Part shown: positions 5,636 to 8,652 of the stretch, in pieces
Layout of the letters: each line of letters starts with the position of its first letter
Position numbering within the stretch: position 1 is the first letter of the stretch
From: Oxalobacteraceae bacterium
GTDB lineage: Bacteria > Pseudomonadota > Gammaproteobacteria > Burkholderiales > Burkholderiaceae_D
NCBI GenBank assembly: GCA_947487325.1
Contig: CANKWG010000090.1
Span: 1 to 8,652 of the forward strand
Reading direction: 5' to 3'
Length of the DNA: 8,652 nucleotides
Notes under the pieces: model-generated
What the model saw: the letters and a program-made list of their open reading frames with translations, nothing else
What the model was told of the DNA's origin: nothing
The model's database searches: none
Program-made: the position numbers and the translations under genes

Positions 5636-8227
5636 ATGAACACCGCACACCGCAAACCCCTCCCCGGAACCAGTCTCGATTACTTTGATGCGAGAGCAGC
5701 AGTCGAAACGATTCACCCCGGCGCCTATGACAAGCTGCCGTATACCTCGCGCGTACTTGCCGAAAACCTCGTGCGTCGCTGCGATCCCGCTACGCTGACC
5801 GAGTCACTTGGACAGCTGATCGAGCGCAAGCGCGAGCGTGATTTTCCCTGGTTTCCCGCGCGCGTGGTGTGTCACGACATTTTGGGTCAGACCGCGCTGG
5901 TTGATTTGGCGGGTTTGAGAGATGCGATCGCGGATCAGGGTGGTGACCCAGCCAAGGTCAATCCTGTGGTACCTGTACAGCTCATTGTTGATCACTCACT
6001 CGCGGTGGAATGTGGTGGTTTTGATCCTCAGGCTTTCGAGAAAAACCGCGCAATTGAAGACCGACGTAATGAGGATCGATTCGACTTCATCAACTGGACC
6101 AAGCACGCATTTAGGAATGTCGATGTGATCCCACCGGGTAACGGCATCATGCATCAGATTAATCTCGAGCGTATGTCACCGGTCATACAGTCGCAGCAGG
6201 GCGTGGCTTACCCCGACACTTGTGTTGGTACCGACAGCCATACACCGCACGTCGATGCGCTGGGTGTCATCGCCATCGGCGTTGGCGGCTTGGAGGCAGA
6301 AAACGTCATGCTCGGTCGCGCATCGTGGATGCGTCTGCCCGACATCATTGGTGTCGAACTATCCGGCAAACCGCAGCCGGGTATTACTGCCACCGACATC
6401 GTGTTGGCGCTGACCGAGTTTTTGCGTCAATCCAAAGTAGTCGGTGCTTATCTTGAGTTTTATGGTGCAGGTGCGCGCGCGCTCACGCTCGGCGATCGTG
6501 CGACCATCTCCAACATGGCGCCGGAATATGGTGCGACTGCCGCGATGTTTTCCATCGATGAGCAGACGATTCAATATCTGAAGCTCACCGGCCGCACTGA
6601 TGAACAGGTCGCGCTGGTCGAAACGTATGCAAAAACAGCCGGCCTGTGGGCAGACAGTCTGACCAATGTTGAATACGAACGTGTGCTGACATTTGATTTG
6701 TCATCCGTTGTACGAAACATGGCCGGTCCCTCCAATCCGCATGCGCGTGTTGCGACCACAGATCTGGCTGCGAAAGGCATCGCCAGCGCATGGCAAGAGG
6801 TACCCGGTCAAATGCCGGACGGCGCGGTGATCATCGCAGCCATCACCAGTTGCACCAACACCTCCAACCCACGCAACGTAATTGCCGCCGCACTGCTGGC
6901 GCGCAATGCAAACAAACTTGGCCTGACGCGCAAGCCTTGGGTGAAATCTTCACTCGCACCCGGATCCAAGGCGGTAACGTTGTATCTTGAAGAAGCCGGT
7001 CTGATGGGTGATCTGGAAAAGCTAGGTTTTGGCGTGGTCGCTTATGCGTGCACATCCTGCAATGGCATGTCCGGCGCACTTGATCCCAAGATACAGCAAG
7101 AGATCATCGATCGCGATTTGTATGCGACAGCGGTCCTCTCAGGCAATCGTAATTTTGATGGTCGTATTCATCCCTATGCAAAGCAGGCATTCCTTGCATC
7201 GCCACCCTTGGTGGTCGCTTATGCGATCGCAGGCACGATCCGTTTCGATATCGAAAAAGATGTGCTGACCGTGGTGGATGGCAAAGAGATTCGCCTCAAG
7301 GATATCTGGCCCACCGATGAGGAAATCGACGCCATCGTCAAATCCAGCGTCAAACCTCAGCACTTCCGCCAAGTCTATGAGCCCATGTTTGCGATTCAGG
7401 CTGACAGTGGTACCAAGGTGAATCCCTTGTACGACTGGCGTGCTCAATCAACTTACATTCGCCGTCCACCGTATTGGGAAGGTGCGCTGGCAGGTGAGCG
7501 AACGATGAAAGGTATGCGGCCCCTGGCTGTATTGGGTGACAACATCACTACCGATCACTTGTCACCCTCGAATGCGATCATGCTCGACAGCGCAGCCGGT
7601 GAGTACTTGGCGAAGATGGGTCTGCCTGAAGAAGATTTCAATTCGTACGCAACGCATCGTGGCGATCATCTCACGGCACAGCGCGCGACCTTTGCGAACC
7701 CAACCTTGACGAATGAAATGTGTGTGGTCGACGGCAAGGTGAAAAAAGGATCGCTCGCACGCGTTGAGCCCGAAGGCAAGGTCACGCGTATGTGGGAAGC
7801 GATCGAAACGTATATGGAGCGCAAGCAGCCACTGATTATCATTGCAGGTGCCGATTACGGTCAGGGCTCATCGCGTGACTGGGCAGCGAAAGGTGTGCGG
7901 CTCGCCGGTGTTGAGGCGATTGTTGCCGAAGGATTCGAGCGCATTCACCGCACCAATCTGATCGGCATGGGCGTCATGCCGCTGGAATTCAAACCCGGCG
8001 TGAATCGCAAGACGCTCGGCATTGACGGTACCGAGACCTATGACGTGATCGGTGAGCGCAAGCCGCGTGCTGATCTGACGCTAGTCATTCATCGCAAAAA
8101 TGGCGAGAAACTCGAGGTGCCGGTGACGTGTCGACTCGACAGTGATGAAGAGCTATCGATTTATGACGCCGGTGGTGTGCTGCAGCGTTTTGCGCAGGAT
8201 TTTCTTGCGTCGGCAAAAGCCGCGTAA
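5636..8227 (+). CDS. acnD: Fe/S-dependent 2-methylcitrate dehydratase AcnD
   Basis: AcnD dehydrates 2-methylcitrate in the cytoplasm, replacing PrpD, and works with PrpF. The 863-residue product is an AcnA-like aconitase: N-terminal catalytic domains, then a swivel domain with GADYGQGSSRDWAAKG (738-753). The [4Fe-4S] ligands are Cys406 (SCTNTSNP), Cys472 and Cys475 (CTSCNGMSG). MNTAHRKPLPGTSLDYFDAR at the start and IYDAGGVLQRFAQDF at the end match AcnD of Shewanella as I remember it and separate it from AcnA and AcnB. ATG 5636 is chosen on this N-terminal match; the frame runs open from a GTG at 5471, but the extra 55 residues include the repeat-encoded VIPAKAGIQ. No Shine-Dalgarno site precedes 5636, which is unusual for this operon and may lower translation. 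It lies 230 bases after prpC and 307 before prpF, each gap holding a repeat element. Confidence 0.95.
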   Translation: MNTAHRKPLPGTSLDYFDARAAVETIHPGAYDKLPYTSRVLAENLVRRCDPATLTESLGQLIERKRERDFPWFPARVVCHDILGQTALVDLAGLRDAIADQGGDPAKVNPVVPVQLIVDHSLAVECGGFDPQAFEKNRAIEDRRNEDRFDFINWTKHAFRNVDVIPPGNGIMHQINLERMSPVIQSQQGVAYPDTCVGTDSHTPHVDALGVIAIGVGGLEAENVMLGRASWMRLPDIIGVELSGKPQPGITATDIVLALTEFLRQSKVVGAYLEFYGAGARALTLGDRATISNMAPEYGATAAMFSIDEQTIQYLKLTGRTDEQVALVETYAKTAGLWADSLTNVEYERVLTFDLSSVVRNMAGPSNPHARVATTDLAAKGIASAWQEVPGQMPDGAVIIAAITSCTNTSNPRNVIAAALLARNANKLGLTRKPWVKSSLAPGSKAVTLYLEEAGLMGDLEKLGFGVVAYACTSCNGMSGALDPKIQQEIIDRDLYATAVLSGNRNFDGRIHPYAKQAFLASPPLVVAYAIAGTIRFDIEKDVLTVVDGKEIRLKDIWPTDEEIDAIVKSSVKPQHFRQVYEPMFAIQADSGTKVNPLYDWRAQSTYIRRPPYWEGALAGERTMKGMRPLAVLGDNITTDHLSPSNAIMLDSAAGEYLAKMGLPEEDFNSYATHRGDHLTAQRATFANPTLTNEMCVVDGKVKKGSLARVEPEGKVTRMWEAIETYMERKQPLIIIAGADYGQGSSRDWAAKGVRLAGVEAIVAEGFERIHRTNLIGMGVMPLEFKPGVNRKTLGIDGTETYDVIGERKPRADLTLVIHRKNGEKLEVPVTCRLDSDEELSIYDAGGVLQRFAQDFLASAKAA

Positions 8228-8253
8228 GACGTCTGAAAGCTGAATGAAAGACA

Positions 8254-8281
8254 CTGGATCCCGGCTTTCGCCGGGATGACA
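8254..8281 (-). repeat. REP/dRS3-like hairpin repeat, copy 3
   Basis: Reverse copy, exact in the stem and loop to copies 2 and 4 (ATCCCGGC-TTTC-GCCGGGAT on the + strand), 26 bases after the acnD stop. The left flank AAAGACACTGG resembles AAAGACGCTGG before copy 1. GACAGTTTTG follows, a run of only four T, so terminator activity would be weak at best. Confidence 0.92.
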
Positions 8282-8303
8282 GTTTTGGGGCTGTAGGTCT
8301 CGG

Positions 8304-8460
8304 ATTAGTCATCCCAGTATGAGGCGGAGGGGCAGTTATGCGACTGGCGGGCTCTCATTTGTCATCGCCATACACGACGGGGGAAGGTGACGCGTCTGCC
8401 GGGCTTCGATTCGTCATTCCCATATAAGACGGAGAAAAGTGATGCGTCTGCTGACCCTCG
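8304..8460 (+). repeat. Three degenerate 52-53 bp tandem repeat units
   Basis: Units run 8304-8356, 8357-8408 and 8409-8460, with GTCAT at 8308, 8361 and 8413 and then at 8465 inside hairpin copy 4, giving steps of 53, 52 and 52. Units 2 and 3 are identical at 39 of 52 positions by hand count; unit 1 is more diverged. Each begins ATT-N-GTCAT like the hairpin repeat but lacks its stem. Shared parts include ATRYRAGACGG-like and GTGAYGCGTCTGC segments. No start codon with a ribosome site opens a credible reading frame here. Confidence 0.8.
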
Positions 8461-8463
8461 ATT

Positions 8464-8491
8464 CGTCATCCCGGCGAAAGCCGGGATCCAG
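8464..8491 (+). repeat. REP/dRS3-like hairpin repeat, copy 4
   Basis: Forward copy, identical to copy 2 except for its first base. It follows the tandem array without a break in register. CCAG is followed by CGGCGTTCGTAG, similar to TGTCTTCCGTCG after copy 2. It ends 43 bases before prpF. Confidence 0.92.
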
Positions 8492-8534
8492 CGGCGTTCG
8501 TAGTAAACCAAGACACAAGATACAAAGGTAAATC

Positions 8535-8652
8535 ATGTCCCACCCACCCCAAATCAAAATCCCCGCCACCTACATGCGTGGTGGCACCAGCAAAGGTATT
8601 TTTTTCCATTTGCAGGATTTACCCGAGTCAGCACAGCAGCCCGGCCCCGCGC
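8535..8652 (+). CDS. prpF: AcnD-accessory protein / aconitate isomerase PrpF, 3' end cut by window edge
   Basis: Only the first 39 residues are inside the window. They begin MSHPPQIKIPATYMRGGTSK and continue GIFFHLQDLPESAQQPGPA, a close match to the PrpF N-terminus as I remember it; MRGGTSKG (14-21) is the family signature. PrpF is a diaminopimelate-epimerase-fold isomerase needed with AcnD: it converts the trans isomer of 2-methylaconitate to the cis form (or the reverse, depending on nomenclature) so that an aconitase can complete the rehydration. AAAGG at 8524-8528 with a 6-base spacer supports the ATG at 8535. It follows acnD after 307 bases of repeats; whether the prpB promoter reads through to it cannot be told from the sequence. 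Confidence 0.93.
   Translation, partial: MSHPPQIKIPATYMRGGTSKGIFFHLQDLPESAQQPGPA

Larger units (their letters stand above)
8254..8491. repeat. 238-bp composite element bounded by inverted hairpin repeats (acnD-prpF gap)
   Basis: This fills most of the 307-base gap between acnD and prpF. Copies 3 and 4 form outward-facing inverted ends exactly as in the prpC-acnD element, and the interior is mostly a degenerate tandem array. I see no gene, tRNA or promoter in the rest of the gap; 8492-8534 carries only the prpF ribosome-binding site. The organisation resembles Neisseria intergenic mosaic elements bounded by dRS3 repeats. Confidence 0.75.

Noticed and set aside
8085..8312. 75-aa minus-strand frame spanning the acnD end and hairpin copy 3
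   Set aside because: Its SSRRKPGSS segment is simply translated hairpin repeat; the rest is antisense to the AcnD C-terminus.
8304..8491. CRISPR-like array because of regular 52-53 base spacing
   Set aside because: The whole unit is repeated, not a constant repeat with unique spacers; units are degenerate and no cas gene is in view.

Overview
This window is a chromosomal piece of a proteobacterium, most likely a betaproteobacterium. The nitrogen regulator fragment, PrpR, PrpB, PrpC and AcnD all read like betaproteobacterial family members, from remembered family sequences; no search was run. The main content is a 2-methylcitrate cycle locus for propionate/propionyl-CoA catabolism of the prpR-prpBC-acnD-prpF type, in which AcnD with PrpF replaces PrpD.

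Layout. Positions 2-1183 (+) hold the 3' part of ntrC; its receiver domain lies beyond the left edge. Facing it is a 65-residue protein of unknown function (1205-1402, -) with a good Shine-Dalgarno site. Next is prpR (1511-3115, -), a sigma54-dependent activator. The divergent gap 3116-3343 is a nearly complete control region: four ATGTTTCA/TGAAACAT half-sites, a weak candidate IHF site, and an excellent -24/-12 sigma54 promoter (TGGCATG-N4-TTGCA) 51 bases upstream of prpB. On the + strand follow prpB (3344-4234), prpC (4251-5405), acnD (5636-8227) and the first 39 codons of prpF (from 8535).

Together, PrpC condenses propionyl-CoA with oxaloacetate to 2-methylcitrate, AcnD dehydrates it, PrpF isomerises the product so that an aconitase can rehydrate it, and PrpB cleaves 2-methylisocitrate to pyruvate and succinate. 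PrpR presumably senses 2-methylcitrate and drives the sigma54 promoter. No prpD or prpE is visible.

The least ordinary part is non-coding. Both gaps around acnD (prpC-acnD and acnD-prpF) contain a pair of inverted 28-base hairpin repeats (core ATCCCGGC-GAAA-GCCGGGAT), giving elements of 140 and 238 bp with the same outward polarity. One copy carries a compensatory base-pair change. The second element also contains three degenerate 52-53 bp tandem units that run in register into its right-hand hairpin. The architecture resembles the dRS3-bounded mosaic elements of Neisseria. One hairpin copy is translated in frame upstream of acnD, which would make automatic start calling too long.

I found no wholly new protein system. 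The candidates for novelty are the repeat elements inside the operon and the small unknown gene.
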